From Desulfatitalea alkaliphila (GTDB lineage: Bacteria; Desulfobacterota; Desulfobacteria; Desulfobacterales; Desulfosarcinaceae), in NCBI RefSeq assembly GCF_022968795.1, contig NZ_JALJRB010000037.1, positions 1-44,537 on the forward strand: a DNA stretch of 44,537 bases, written 5' to 3'. Position numbers and translations under genes: made by a program. Positions 27,275-37,329 of this stretch are shown piece by piece (position 1 is the first letter of the stretch; each line of letters starts with the position of its first letter). The notes beneath the pieces are model-generated. The model did not search any database and was not told where the DNA came from. It saw only the letters and a program-made list of their open reading frames with translations.

Positions 27275-28723
27275 ATGGACAAGATTCTGCTGATCGACGA
27301 TGATGAAGGATTGATTCACTTCCTGAGCCGCTTTTTCAAACGCAAGGGGTATGCGGTCACCGCCTGCGCCACCGGCAACCTTGCCTTGGAACGGATCGCC
27401 GCCGAGACCTTCGATCTGATATTGCTCGATTACAAAATGCCCGGCCTCAACGGGCTCGACACCCTGAAACGCATCAAAGCGCAACAGGTGAAAACACCGG
27501 TCATTTTCATGACCGCCTACGGCAGCACCGACACCGCCATCGAGGCCATGAAGCGCGGCGCCTATGACTACCTGGTCAAACCCTTCGAGCGCCAGGAATT
27601 GAGCCGTATTGTCAGCGAAGCGCTGCAGCTCAATGCCCGGATGAAACAAGTGGTGCGGCTGCCGGGAACGCCGGCCGCCGATGCCGCCGCCACGGGTCTT
27701 CGGATCGTCGGCCAGAGCAAGCCCATGCAGGAGGTGTACAAACGGATCGGACAGGTGGCCGAAACCGATGTGGCGGTGCTCATCGGCGGCGAAAGCGGAA
27801 CCGGTAAAGAGTTGGTGGCCCGGGCCATCTATCACCACAGCCGACGTAGGGACCGGACCTTTCTGGCCATCAACTGTGCCGCCATTCCCGAAAACCTGAT
27901 CGAAAGCGAACTGTTCGGTTACGAGCGCGGCGCTTTCAGCGGCGCCGAGCGCACCTGCATCGGTAAACTGGAGCGCTGCGACGGCGGCACCTGTTTTCTG
28001 GACGAGATCGGCGACATGTCTCTGGCCATGCAGGCCAAATTGCTGCGGGTTTTGCAGGACGGTGATTTCGAGCGGCTGGGCGGCCGCGAGACCATCCGGG
28101 TCGATGTGCGGATCATCGCCGCCACCAACAAAGACCTGGCCCGAGAGGTGCAGGCCGGTCGGTTTCGGGAGGACCTCTATTACCGCCTCAAGGTCATTAC
28201 CATCCAGTTGCCGCCCCTGCGGCGGCGCAGCGAGGACATTTCCGCCCTGGTGGATTACTTCCTGGCCCGATTCAGCGCCGAATACGCCAAACCGGTGGCA
28301 ACCCTCGCCCCATCCGCCATGGCCCGCCTCGAAAACCATGATTGGCCCGGCAACGTGCGCGAACTGGAGAATTGCATGCGCCGGTCCATACTGCTTTGTG
28401 CCGGCGACATCATCACCGAGGAACATCTGGCCTTGCAGACCACCGATGGGGCCCAAGGCACGGCCGCGGACACGGCGCAGCTGGTCGAACACTTGCGCAA
28501 CCAATTGGAGCAGTTGATCCCGGCCATCCTACGTCTATCCAAGAGCGGCGCCCACGCCAACATCATCGAAATGGTCGAGGAGCTCCTGATCCTGAAGGCG
28601 CTGGAGGCCTGCGACAACAACCAGGTGCAAGCCGCCCGCATGCTCGGCATCAGCCGCAACACCCTGCGCCACCGGCTCAAACGCCACCGCGAAAAGAGCG
28701 CCGCTCCCGACACCTCCGCCTGA
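27275..28723 (+). CDS. Sigma-54-dependent NtrC-family response regulator
   Basis: The 482-residue protein has a receiver (acidic IDDDEG, phosphoacceptor Asp52 in LLDYKMPG, MTAYG, LVKPFE), an AAA+ domain and a Fis-type helix-turn-helix (NNQVQAARMLGISRNTLRHRL). The AAA+ domain shows Walker A GESGTGKE, ELFGYERGAFSGAE and Walker B FLDEIGD. GAFSGA is a Ser variant of the sigma-54-contacting GAFTGA loop, found in some working activators. Linked to the kinase upstream, it probably acts at the sigma-54 promoter that follows. Confidence 0.93.
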   Translation: MDKILLIDDDEGLIHFLSRFFKRKGYAVTACATGNLALERIAAETFDLILLDYKMPGLNGLDTLKRIKAQQVKTPVIFMTAYGSTDTAIEAMKRGAYDYLVKPFERQELSRIVSEALQLNARMKQVVRLPGTPAADAAATGLRIVGQSKPMQEVYKRIGQVAETDVAVLIGGESGTGKELVARAIYHHSRRRDRTFLAINCAAIPENLIESELFGYERGAFSGAERTCIGKLERCDGGTCFLDEIGDMSLAMQAKLLRVLQDGDFERLGGRETIRVDVRIIAATNKDLAREVQAGRFREDLYYRLKVITIQLPPLRRRSEDISALVDYFLARFSAEYAKPVATLAPSAMARLENHDWPGNVRELENCMRRSILLCAGDIITEEHLALQTTDGAQGTAADTAQLVEHLRNQLEQLIPAILRLSKSGAHANIIEMVEELLILKALEACDNNQVQAARMLGISRNTLRHRLKRHREKSAAPDTSA

Positions 28724-28743
28724 TCCCTCACCACCAGCCCTGC

Positions 28744-28754
28744 TCAAAGTTTGA
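28744..28754. promoter_or_regulatory. Candidate activator site 1 (inverted repeat)
   Basis: TCAAA-G-TTTGA is a perfect 11-base inverted repeat 100 bases before the -24 element of the sigma-54 promoter, in the range used by NtrC-type enhancer sites. It shares the TTGAAC half with site 2. No binding data are available. Confidence 0.3.
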
Positions 28755-28790
28755 ACAGTCATCGGCTTTGCAAGCCACCCTATCTTGGCC

Positions 28791-28810
28791 GTTCAAGTCG
28801 GAACATTGAA
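28791..28810. promoter_or_regulatory. Candidate activator site 2 (inverted repeat)
   Basis: TTCAA (28792-28796) and TTGAA (28806-28810) are inverted around nine bases, and GTTC/GAAC arms overlap them at 28791-28804. The site lies 44 bases before the -24 element. The GTTCAA half is the reverse complement of the TTGAAC found in site 1. Confidence 0.3.
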
Positions 28811-28853
28811 AAAAAATCAAATGGATACAATTTCTCCCGCATTTTATCGATCT

Positions 28854-28869
28854 TGGCACCACCTTTGCT
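28854..28869 (+). promoter_or_regulatory. Sigma-54 (RpoN) promoter, -24/-12 elements
   Basis: TGGCAC at 28854-28859 and TTGCT at 28865-28869 are separated by five bases, a full match to the RpoN consensus TGGCAC-N5-TTGCW. It lies 80 bases before the 190-residue gene and immediately follows an NtrC-type activator gene, so transcription should start near 28880 and cover that gene and gdhA. Confidence 0.85.
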
Positions 28870-28949
28870 CTTAACTTGTCAACGGCACAATGCAGCGCCG
28901 TTGGCATCGATTACGCATTTGACCATCAACCCGGCGAAAGGGGGACAAC

Positions 28950-30868
<1,919 letters not shown>

Positions 30869-30895
30869 CCAACCGGCAGGTGCAGTGACAAAGAG

Positions 30896-30936
30896 GGCCC
30901 GCGCAAAATGATTGTCCTTTTTTGTGCGGGCCTTTT
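30896..30936 (+). terminator. Intrinsic terminator of the gdhA operon
   Basis: A 13-bp stem (30896-30908 with 30920-30932, one G-T wobble) encloses an 11-base loop and runs into TTTT, 27 bases after the gdhA stop. It separates gdhA from the cupin gene. Confidence 0.85.
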
Positions 30937-30998
30937 GTTGCATGTCGCGACCGATTGGGGCACACTCGGGTCTGCAACGATGCAATTGGAGTTGTTCC

Positions 30999-31373
30999 AT
31001 GAAGGCCGAAATCAAATTCAGCGGACAGTCCGTCGAGTTTTACACCGCGGAACGTTGCTTCATTCAGGAAGTGGCCAATGATGCCGGCGACCCCCAAATC
31101 TCCATCGCCCGCGCCCGGGTGGCACCGGGTGTCACCACCGCCTGGCATCAACTCGACGGTATCAGCGAACGGTACATCATCGTCAGCGGCACCGGCCGCG
31201 TCCAGATCGGCCGGCAAGCCCCGCCGGTGACCGTCAGCGCGGGCGATGTGGTGCGTATCCCCGCCGACACCCCGCAGCGCATCGCCAATCACGGGTCCAC
31301 CGATCTGATTTTTTACGCCGTATGCGTGCCGCCCTTCCGGCAGACGGCCTACGTCGCTCTGGAAACCGGATGA
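30999..31373 (+). CDS. Small cupin-domain protein
   Basis: The 124-residue product is a single cupin barrel. Cupin motif 1 appears as TTAWHQLDGISERYIIVSGTG (about residues 45-66) and motif 2 as SAGDVVRIPADTPQRIANHG (about 80-99). Possible metal ligands are His, Glu and His in these motifs. TTGGAG lies seven bases before the ATG; the open frame upstream to 30912 runs through the terminator and was rejected. Substrate is unknown. It stands alone between the gdhA terminator and minus-strand genes. Confidence 0.85.
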   Translation: MKAEIKFSGQSVEFYTAERCFIQEVANDAGDPQISIARARVAPGVTTAWHQLDGISERYIIVSGTGRVQIGRQAPPVTVSAGDVVRIPADTPQRIANHGSTDLIFYAVCVPPFRQTAYVALETG

Positions 31374-31445
31374 TGTACCGCGGGCCCCCAGCCCCTGCCG
31401 GCGGCAAATGTCAGGGGCGCCAACGGGCACTGCCAAGCATGCTGC

Positions 31446-31652
31446 TCAAGCATAGGCATATTCCGAGAAACGACCGTCGGGAGGACAGATGTTGAACAGG
31501 CTGACCTCCGAATAATCCCTGGCGGTGCGCACATCCTCCCAATCGCCGGCCAGCTGCATGCCCTGCAAGCGCCGGATCACGGGGCAAGTCCGCAGGCATT
31601 GATTCTTGGGAAGATCTCGATTCGGGCAATTTCGGCATGGCGATGCGATCAT
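31446..31652 (-). CDS. Small Cys-rich protein, putative metal-binding
   Basis: This 68-residue protein has four Cys near its start, Cys6, Cys9, Cys19 and Cys23 (SPCRNCPNRDLPKNQCLRTC), spaced like a small zinc or iron site, followed by PVIRRLQ and an acidic, Tyr-ending tail. A perfect AAGGAG lies six bases before the ATG, preceded by a hairpin. The frame extends upstream to 31910, but that part has no sensible start and low coding quality. It lies downstream of the uup gene on the same strand, 200 bases away. Function is unknown. Confidence 0.7.
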   Translation of the reverse strand: MIASPCRNCPNRDLPKNQCLRTCPVIRRLQGMQLAGDWEDVRTARDYSEVSLFNICPPDGRFSEYAYA

Positions 31653-31665
31653 CGGCCGCTCCTTT

Positions 31666-31682
31666 CCGAGCCCTTCGCTCGG
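31666..31682 (-). promoter_or_regulatory. Hairpin abutting the ribosome binding site of the Cys-rich protein
   Basis: CCGAGC and GCTCGG form a 6-bp stem with a five-base loop, one base from the AAGGAG element (31659-31664). It could modulate translation of the small protein. Confidence 0.3.
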
Positions 31683-31852
31683 GCCCATTGTCGGAAGGTT
31701 GAAGACTTGTTGCCACGAAGACGCGCCATCTTCATGCAAAGCAAGTGTCGTGCCGTGCGATAAAAAATCACAACCTACCGAAATGTATTTGTATTTTGGA
31801 TCACATCGTTCAGGGGGCGGCCGCAGGGGATGTCGGCATGTTTGCCAGGGTG

Positions 31853-33844
31853 TCAGTCGTTGCGATGGTGGTAGCAGGAATCCTGCGCCAATGCTTCGAG
31901 GGTTTCCCATCGTTGATAGGCGGCGGCGATCCGGGCCTCGATCCCTTCCAGCCGGCGCTGCTGGGACACAATCGTTTCCCGGTCCTGTTTGTAAAAATCG
32001 GGGTCGGCCATGACCGCTTGCAGCGCTTGTTGTTCCGCTTCCAGGGCTTCGATTTCTGCCGGCAGCGTCTTGCGCTCATGCTCCTGGGAAAAGGTCAATC
32101 CTTTGGATTTGGCGGGCCGTTGCGGTCGTCGCGGCGGGCTTGGTTTGCTTTGCGGTGGTGGCGCCGCTGCCGCCGGGGGGCGCTGGCTGAGCCAATCGTC
32201 GTAACCGCCGGCATATTGCACCACCCGACCCGCTCCCTCGAACACCATGGTGCTGGTGACCACCTGGTTGAGAAAACAGCGGTCATGGCTGACCAACAGC
32301 AAAGTGCCGTCGAAGGCGAACAGCAGCTCTTCGAGCAGCGCCAGGGTCTCGGCGTCCAGATCGTTGGTCGGTTCGTCCAGCACCAGCAAGTTGGCCGGCT
32401 GGGTGAACAATTTGGCCAGCAGCAATCGGTTGCGCTCACCTCCTGAAAGCACGTGCACGGGGGTGCGGCAGCGCTCGGGGTCGAACAGGAAATCCTGTAA
32501 ATAACCGATCACGTGCCGTTTGCGGCCATTGAAGACAATGTGGTCGTTGTCCGCGGCGATGTTTTGCACCACGGTTTTCTGCAAGTCCAGTTGGTCGCGC
32601 AGCTGATCGAAATAGGCCGGCTGCAGGCGCGTGCCGTGGCGCACCGTGCCGCTGTCCGGCGTCAGGTTGCCGAGCAGCAGTCGGATCAAGGTGGTTTTAC
32701 CCACCCCGTTGGGGCCGATGATGCCGATTTTGTCACCGCGCACGATGGTGGCGGAAAAATCGCGCACGATGGGCGCTGCGCCGTACCCATGGGTCAACCC
32801 CTCGGCCCGGATGACCAGTTTGCCGCTGCGTTCGGCCTCCTGCAACACCAGGTTGGCTTGGCCCACATCGGCGCGGCGCCGGCGAAAGGACTCGCGCAGC
32901 GCCTGTAGCTGCCGCACCCGGCCTTCGTTGCGCGTGCGGCGTGCCTTGACACCCTGGCGAATCCAGGCCTCTTCCCGGGCCAGCTTTTTGTCGAACTGCC
33001 GTTGCTGCTCCTCTTCCACCGCCATCGCGGCTTCGCGCCGCTGCAGATAGGTGCGATAGTCGCAGGCATAGGCGGTCAGCCGACCGCGATCCAACTCCAT
33101 GATGCGCGTGGCGATGCGTTCCAGGAAGGCCCGGTCATGGGTGACGAACATCAGGGTCGGCACGTGACGCAGCAAAAACGATTCGAGCCAGACAATGGTG
33201 TCGATATCCAGGTGGTTGGTCGGCTCGTCCAGCAGCAGCAGATCGGGGTCCAGGGCCAGAGCGCGGGCGAACAGCGCACGGCGCTTCATGCCCGCCGACA
33301 GGTCGGCGAAGGGACGCTGCGGATCGAGTTCGGTGCGCGAGAGCACGGTTTCAATCTCCTGTTGCAGCTGCCAGCCCCCTTCCCTGTCCAGTTGCAGCCG
33401 CAACCGTTCCAGGCCGTCCCCTGCGGGTTCCTCGCTGCCCCATGTTTCTGCCAGCACGCCCAGTTGCAGCCGCAACCGTTCCAGGCCGTCCCCTGCGGGC
33501 CCTTGGTTCGATCCCTGCTCCGCGGCCCGGCTGAGGTGGTGGAACCGGGCCAGGGCTTCGCCCAAAGGCCCCAGTCCACGTGCCACCACTTCGAACAGAG
33601 TGCCATCGCTGACCGTCGGCACCTCTTGTTCCAAGGCGGCTACGCGGACACCCTGCTGGACGATGATTTCGCCGCTGTCGGGCTGGATCCGCCGCTGCAG
33701 CAGCCGCAGCAGGCTCGATTTGCCCACACCGTTGCGCCCCAACAACCCGATCCGCTCGCCCTTTTCTATGGTGAAGCTGATGCCGTCCAGCAAGGCCGGC
33801 TCGCCGAACCCCCAGCGCACATCGCGCATGCCGATCAAGGCCAT
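31853..33844 (-). CDS. uup: ABC-F family ATPase, Uup type
   Basis: ABC-F proteins bind the ribosomal E site or related RNA structures; Uup affects ribosome assembly and transposon excision in E. coli. The 663-residue protein has two ATPase domains (Walker A GRNGVGKSS near 37-45 and GPNGVGKTT; Walker B LLLLDEPTNHLD and LLVLDEPTNDLD), no membrane segment, a basic inter-domain linker rich in Arg, and the Uup-type C-terminal coiled coil (PAEIEALEAEQQAL onward). A 13-residue motif is duplicated at residues 116-128 and 140-152. The ATG at 33844 lies one base after the sod stop; an extension to 33967 would read through sod and was rejected. Confidence 0.92.
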   Translation of the reverse strand: MALIGMRDVRWGFGEPALLDGISFTIEKGERIGLLGRNGVGKSSLLRLLQRRIQPDSGEIIVQQGVRVAALEQEVPTVSDGTLFEVVARGLGPLGEALARFHHLSRAAEQGSNQGPAGDGLERLRLQLGVLAETWGSEEPAGDGLERLRLQLDREGGWQLQQEIETVLSRTELDPQRPFADLSAGMKRRALFARALALDPDLLLLDEPTNHLDIDTIVWLESFLLRHVPTLMFVTHDRAFLERIATRIMELDRGRLTAYACDYRTYLQRREAAMAVEEEQQRQFDKKLAREEAWIRQGVKARRTRNEGRVRQLQALRESFRRRRADVGQANLVLQEAERSGKLVIRAEGLTHGYGAAPIVRDFSATIVRGDKIGIIGPNGVGKTTLIRLLLGNLTPDSGTVRHGTRLQPAYFDQLRDQLDLQKTVVQNIAADNDHIVFNGRKRHVIGYLQDFLFDPERCRTPVHVLSGGERNRLLLAKLFTQPANLLVLDEPTNDLDAETLALLEELLFAFDGTLLLVSHDRCFLNQVVTSTMVFEGAGRVVQYAGGYDDWLSQRPPAAAAPPPQSKPSPPRRPQRPAKSKGLTFSQEHERKTLPAEIEALEAEQQALQAVMADPDFYKQDRETIVSQQRRLEGIEARIAAAYQRWETLEALAQDSCYHHRND
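33388..33427. repeat. Direct repeat copy A inside uup
   Basis: Forty bases identical to 33460-33499, with a 72-base offset that keeps the reading frame. It encodes PAGDGLERLRLQL (residues 140-152 of Uup) and is the copy that joins the normal downstream sequence. Confidence 0.95.
33460..33499. repeat. Direct repeat copy B inside uup
   Basis: Forty bases identical to 33388-33427. It encodes residues 116-128 of Uup. The 32 bases between the copies are not duplicated inside the window. Confidence 0.95.
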
Positions 33845-33845
33845 G

Positions 33846-34523
33846 TTAGCGCAGCGCCTCGTAGCGGGCGGTTGCCGCAGACCAATCCACCACCTCCCAG
33901 AAGGCATCGATGTAGGCGGCGCGCTTGTCCTGGTACTGGAGGTAGTAGGCATGCTCCCATAGATCAAGGGCCAGTATCGGCGTGCCGTTGCGTTCGGCCG
34001 TGTCCATCAGGGGGTTGTCCTGGTTGGCGGTGGTCGAGATGAAAAGGGCCCCGTCGGAGGTGGCGTTCAACCACACCCACCCGCTGCCGAAACGGGACAG
34101 GGCCGCGTTTTTGAAATCGGCTTGAAATTTTTTGAAGCCGCCATAGGTCGCCTCGATCTGTCGCGCCAGTGGGCCTTGGGGTGCGCCGCCGCCGTCGGGC
34201 GACATCACCTGCCAGAAAAAGGCATGGTTGTAATGGCCGCCGGCATTGTGGCGTACGGCATCGGGCCACTGTCCGGCCTGGGCGAGGATCTCTGCCAGGG
34301 TTTTGGCGGCCAGGGGGGTGCCTTTGATGGCCGTGCGCAGATTGTCGTAGTAAGCCTTGTGGTGGCGGCTGTAGTGGATCTCCATGGTTTTGGCATCGAT
34401 GTGCGGCTCCAGGGCGTCGAACGCGTAGGGAAGGGCATCGAATCCCCAATCGGGGGCCGGGCCCTTGCCGCAGGCCGACAGCGCCAGCAACAGCAGCGCC
34501 GTCAAGGATATCCATTTTCTCAT
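33846..34523 (-). CDS. Fe/Mn superoxide dismutase, lipoprotein-exported
   Basis: It converts superoxide to oxygen and peroxide. The 225-residue protein starts with a lipoprotein signal, MRKWISLTALLLLALSAC, with the lipidated Cys at 18. The catalytic domain has metal ligands His50, His100 (HNAGGHYNHAFFW), Asp187 and His191 (LDLWEHAYY). The GGH-NH and ANQDNP motifs suggest manganese or a cambialistic enzyme. GGAGG precedes the ATG. It is followed after one base by uup, so the two are likely cotranscribed. Export places it outside the cytoplasmic membrane, an unusual site for this family. Confidence 0.92.
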   Translation of the reverse strand: MRKWISLTALLLLALSACGKGPAPDWGFDALPYAFDALEPHIDAKTMEIHYSRHHKAYYDNLRTAIKGTPLAAKTLAEILAQAGQWPDAVRHNAGGHYNHAFFWQVMSPDGGGAPQGPLARQIEATYGGFKKFQADFKNAALSRFGSGWVWLNATSDGALFISTTANQDNPLMDTAERNGTPILALDLWEHAYYLQYQDKRAAYIDAFWEVVDWSAATARYEALR

Positions 34524-34644
34524 GGTGCCTCCAATTCCGCCGCATGGTTGCGGCATTCGAGGGGAAAATAAGCCGGAAGACCGAAGCTGTCCATATGGCA
34601 ATATGTGGACTTAAAAGTCAACTGGGCGCAATTGTCCCGAAGCG

Positions 34645-34691
34645 CACTGCGGGCAGTGTTAAGTGTTAAGTGTTAAGTTTTAAGTTGAAGG
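34645..34691 (+). repeat. Composite repeat copy 1 (hairpin plus heptamer array)
   Basis: A short hairpin (CACTGC-GG-GCAGTG, 34645-34658) runs into four heptamers, GTTAAGT three times and TTTAAGT once (34658-34685), ending TGAAGG. The same layout recurs at 44484-44537. Confidence 0.8.
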
Positions 34692-34803
34692 TATTTTGGC
34701 GATTGGATGTTTTTGCAATTTTGTCTTTTTTTGATTGGGTGGAGCAGTTGTCCCACGGCGCCCGAGGAAAGAGTGGGGCTATATGGTGTTTCGAGGGTGT
34801 CGG

Positions 34804-34837
34804 GGGTGGCACCGGCAAACAGTTGCCTGTGCCACCC
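34804..34837. repeat. Strong palindrome 1
   Basis: GGGTGGCAC and GTGCCACCC form the outer nine pairs; GGCAA and TTGCC form five inner pairs, with one mismatch between and a four-base loop. No T run follows, so it is not a simple terminator. It could be a REP-like element or a regulatory structure. Confidence 0.75.
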
Positions 34838-34850
34838 GCGCCTCGTGGCC

Positions 34851-34888
34851 CCATCGGCCAAAAACCTGTTTGCTTCCCCGGCCGATGG
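34851..34888. repeat. Strong palindrome 2
   Basis: CCATCGGCC (34851-34859) and GGCCGATGG (34880-34888) form a perfect 9-bp stem around a 20-base loop, 13 bases after palindrome 1 and 88 bases before the amidase start. Confidence 0.7.
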
Positions 34889-34976
34889 CTGATATCCCTT
34901 TAACATGGGTGCACCGGCGCCGATGGCGGGCGAGGCGACCTTTTTGATTTTTTCCAGACGGTGAAAGGAGCGCGCA

Positions 34977-36413
34977 ATGGTTGGGTTGAAAGGTTATGAA
35001 ACCTATGATGCCGTCGGCTTGGCGGAATTGGTGCGGCAGGGGCAAACAACACCGGAAGAGCTGCTGGCGTCGGCCATATCGCGGGTGGAGGACTTGAATC
35101 CGCATTTGAATGCGGTGGTGATGCCCATGTACGACGAGGCGCGCCGCTCCATCCGCGAAGGCTTGCCGGATGGGTTGCTGCGGGGCGTGCCGTTCCTGCT
35201 CAAGGACCTGGGGTTGTTGTACAAGGGTTATCCGACCACCTTCGGCAGCCGGCTGTTCACCGGGTTGGTTGCCGGCCACGACAGCACGGTGGTGGCGCGT
35301 TATCGCCAGGCCGGACTGGTGATTTTCGGCAAGACCAATACACCCGAGTTCGGCATCACGATCACCACCGAGCCTGCTTTGTACGGTCCCTGCCGCAATC
35401 CCTGGAACCGGGAACGAACCACCGGCGGGTCCAGCGGCGGGGCCGCGGCGGCGGTGGCGGCGGGCATGGTACCGGCGGCCCACGCCTCCGACGGCGGCGG
35501 CTCGATCCGCATCCCGGCCGCCTGTTGCGGGCTGTTCGGCCTCAAGCCCACCCGGGCAAGGATTCCGTCGGGGCCCGATGTGGGCGAAGGGTGGAACGGC
35601 ATGAGCACCGATCATGTGGTCAGCCGCACGGTGCGCGACAGTGCCGCCTTCCTGGACGTGGCGGCCGGCCCCTCCTTGGGCGATCCTTACTGGGCACCGC
35701 CGGTGGCAGGCCCGTTTCTGGATGAAGTGGGGCGGGATCCGGGTAAACTGCGTATCGCCTTTACCACCACCCCACCCAGCGGCGCGGCGGTGGATCCGAT
35801 CTGCGTGGATGCGGTGGCGGATGCGGCCCGGCTCTGCGCCGAACTGGGCCACACGGTGGAGGCGGCGGCGCCGGCCTTTGCCTACGAGCCGTTCCAGGAG
35901 GCTGCGGTCACCATTATCAACACCAACACGGCGGCCATGGTGGCGGCCGGCGCCAAGGTGCTGGGCCGGGAAGTGACCGAAGCGGACGTGGAGCACGTCA
36001 CCTGGCGTGCGGCCGAGGCGGGCCGGGAGATCGGCGCCCCGGCTTACGTGGATGCGGTGCGGGTGGTGCATCAAACCGGGCGCAAGGTGGCGCGTTTTTT
36101 TCAGGCTTACGATATGCTGTTGAGTCCGGTGTTGTTGCAGCCGCCGGTACCGCTGGGGTTTTTGAATACCCATTCTGCCGACGTGCGCGCCTACGTCAAG
36201 AACCTCTACCGCTTCTTCGGCTTCACCAACCTGTTCAATGCCACGGGTCAGCCGGCCATGTCCGTGCCGCTGTATTGGACGCCGGAGGGACTGCCCGTGG
36301 GGCTGCAATTCGCGGGACGTTTCGGCGACGAAGCGCTGCTGTTGCGCCTGGCCGGGCAACTGGAGCAGGCCCGCCCCTGGAAGGATCGACACCCCGGGGA
36401 TCTGCCGGGATGA
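34977..36413 (+). CDS. Amidase signature-family hydrolase
   Basis: Amidase-signature enzymes cleave amide bonds with a Ser-cisSer-Lys triad. In this 478-residue protein the triad is Lys76 (LLKDL), Ser152 in GGSSGG and Ser176 in DGGGSIRIP, with the usual 24-residue Ser spacing. The C-terminal part [20 protein letters not shown] is typical. AAGGAG precedes the ATG. No gatB/gatC neighbour or GatA-type context exists, so it is a stand-alone amidase whose substrate is unknown. It is followed by an Fe-S protein gene. Confidence 0.9.
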   Translation: MVGLKGYETYDAVGLAELVRQGQTTPEELLASAISRVEDLNPHLNAVVMPMYDEARRSIREGLPDGLLRGVPFLLKDLGLLYKGYPTTFGSRLFTGLVAGHDSTVVARYRQAGLVIFGKTNTPEFGITITTEPALYGPCRNPWNRERTTGGSSGGAAAAVAAGMVPAAHASDGGGSIRIPAACCGLFGLKPTRARIPSGPDVGEGWNGMSTDHVVSRTVRDSAAFLDVAAGPSLGDPYWAPPVAGPFLDEVGRDPGKLRIAFTTTPPSGAAVDPICVDAVADAARLCAELGHTVEAAAPAFAYEPFQEAAVTIINTNTAAMVAAGAKVLGREVTEADVEHVTWRAAEAGREIGAPAYVDAVRVVHQTGRKVARFFQAYDMLLSPVLLQPPVPLGFLNTHSADVRAYVKNLYRFFGFTNLFNATGQPAMSVPLYWTPEGLPVGLQFAGRFGDEALLLRLAGQLEQARPWKDRHPGDLPG

Positions 36414-36465
36414 CGCAATCGCATCCGGATCGATGATCGGAAACGGAGCCGGGAGGGAATCAGAC

Positions 36466-37323
36466 ATGCCATGGGTGATCGACGGTAATTGGGTGCGCAA
36501 GGTGGTGGCGGATTTCATCGCCCACTCACCGGAGAACAGCTTGCAGAACGCGGCGCAAGAGAAGGCTTTCGGCCCGCCGCTGGTGGGCTTTGCCGAGGGG
36601 GATGATCCCCTGTTCGAAGATTTCAAGGAACACGTGGGGCCTTTTTTCATCACGCCCTGGGAGCTGTTCGCCATCACCTTTCGCGATCCGGGTGTGCGGC
36701 CGGAAAACCTGAGCGTGATCAGCTACATCCTGCCCCAGACCGAGGCCACCAAGCGGGATAATCGCCGCGAGGACACCTTTCCCGCCGAACGATGGGCCCG
36801 GGCGCGCATTTTCGGCGAAAAAGTGAACGAAGCACTGCGGCGGCACCTTGTGGCGGCCCTGGCGGAGCAGGGGGTCCGGGCGGTGGCGCCCGTGCTGGCG
36901 CCCCAGTTCAGTCGCCGCATCTCCGCCAAATACGGTTTCTCATCCACCTGGTCCGAGCGGCACGCCGCCTATGCCTGCGGTTTGGGTACCTTCGGCTTGT
37001 GCGACGGCCTGATCACCCCTGTGGGCAAGGCCATGCGCGTGGGCTCGGTGGTGGCCGAACTGCGGTTGCCGGCGACGCCACGGCCTTACACCGATCACCA
37101 CGCCTACTGCCTCTATTACAGCCACGGCATTTGCAAAAAATGCATCTCCCGCTGCCCCGCCGGCGCCATCACCCCGGCCGGCAAAGACAAGCAGTTGTGC
37201 ATGCAGCATGTGATTAAGACCGCCGCCTATGTTGCCGAACAATTCGGTTTCAAGGGGTACGGCTGCGGCTTGTGCCAGACAGGTGTCCCCTGTGAGTCGG
37301 GCATTCCCAAAGCCAAGGATTGA
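36466..37323 (+). CDS. 4Fe-4S protein related to epoxyqueuosine reductase-like enzymes
   Basis: The 285-residue protein has an N-terminal region without known motifs. A middle segment (SAKYGFSSTWSERHAAYACGLGTFGL) recalls the QueG/reductive dehalogenase-like fold, and the C-terminal half holds a ferredoxin-type cluster site: GICKKCISRCPAGAIT plus a later CGLCQTGVPC. I see Cys for one 4Fe-4S cluster clearly and possibly a second. The ATG at 36466 follows GGGAGGG; the frame extends far upstream but reads poorly. Exact substrate is unknown. Confidence 0.75.
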   Translation: MPWVIDGNWVRKVVADFIAHSPENSLQNAAQEKAFGPPLVGFAEGDDPLFEDFKEHVGPFFITPWELFAITFRDPGVRPENLSVISYILPQTEATKRDNRREDTFPAERWARARIFGEKVNEALRRHLVAALAEQGVRAVAPVLAPQFSRRISAKYGFSSTWSERHAAYACGLGTFGLCDGLITPVGKAMRVGSVVAELRLPATPRPYTDHHAYCLYYSHGICKKCISRCPAGAITPAGKDKQLCMQHVIKTAAYVAEQFGFKGYGCGLCQTGVPCESGIPKAKD

Positions 37324-37329
37324 CGATTT

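Larger units (their letters stand above)
34524..34976. other. Gene-free gap between sod and the amidase
   Basis: This 453-base divergent gap has no convincing gene. It contains the likely sod promoter side (TTGACT on the minus strand near 34615 and an imperfect palindrome with GTCCA/TGGAC ends at 34589-34610), the first copy of the hairpin-heptamer repeat, and two strong palindromes described separately. A short AAAGGAG element before the amidase start marks its right edge. Confidence 0.7.

Noticed and set aside
31653-31910. Possible upstream part of the Cys-rich protein's frame
   Set aside because: It overlaps the uup 3' end, lacks conserved features, and the internal ATG at 31652 has a perfect ribosome binding site.
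33845-33967. Possible 41-residue N-terminal extension of Uup
   Set aside because: It would overlap the 3' end of sod, adds a non-family sequence, and the ATG at 33844 gives a standard ABC-F N terminus.
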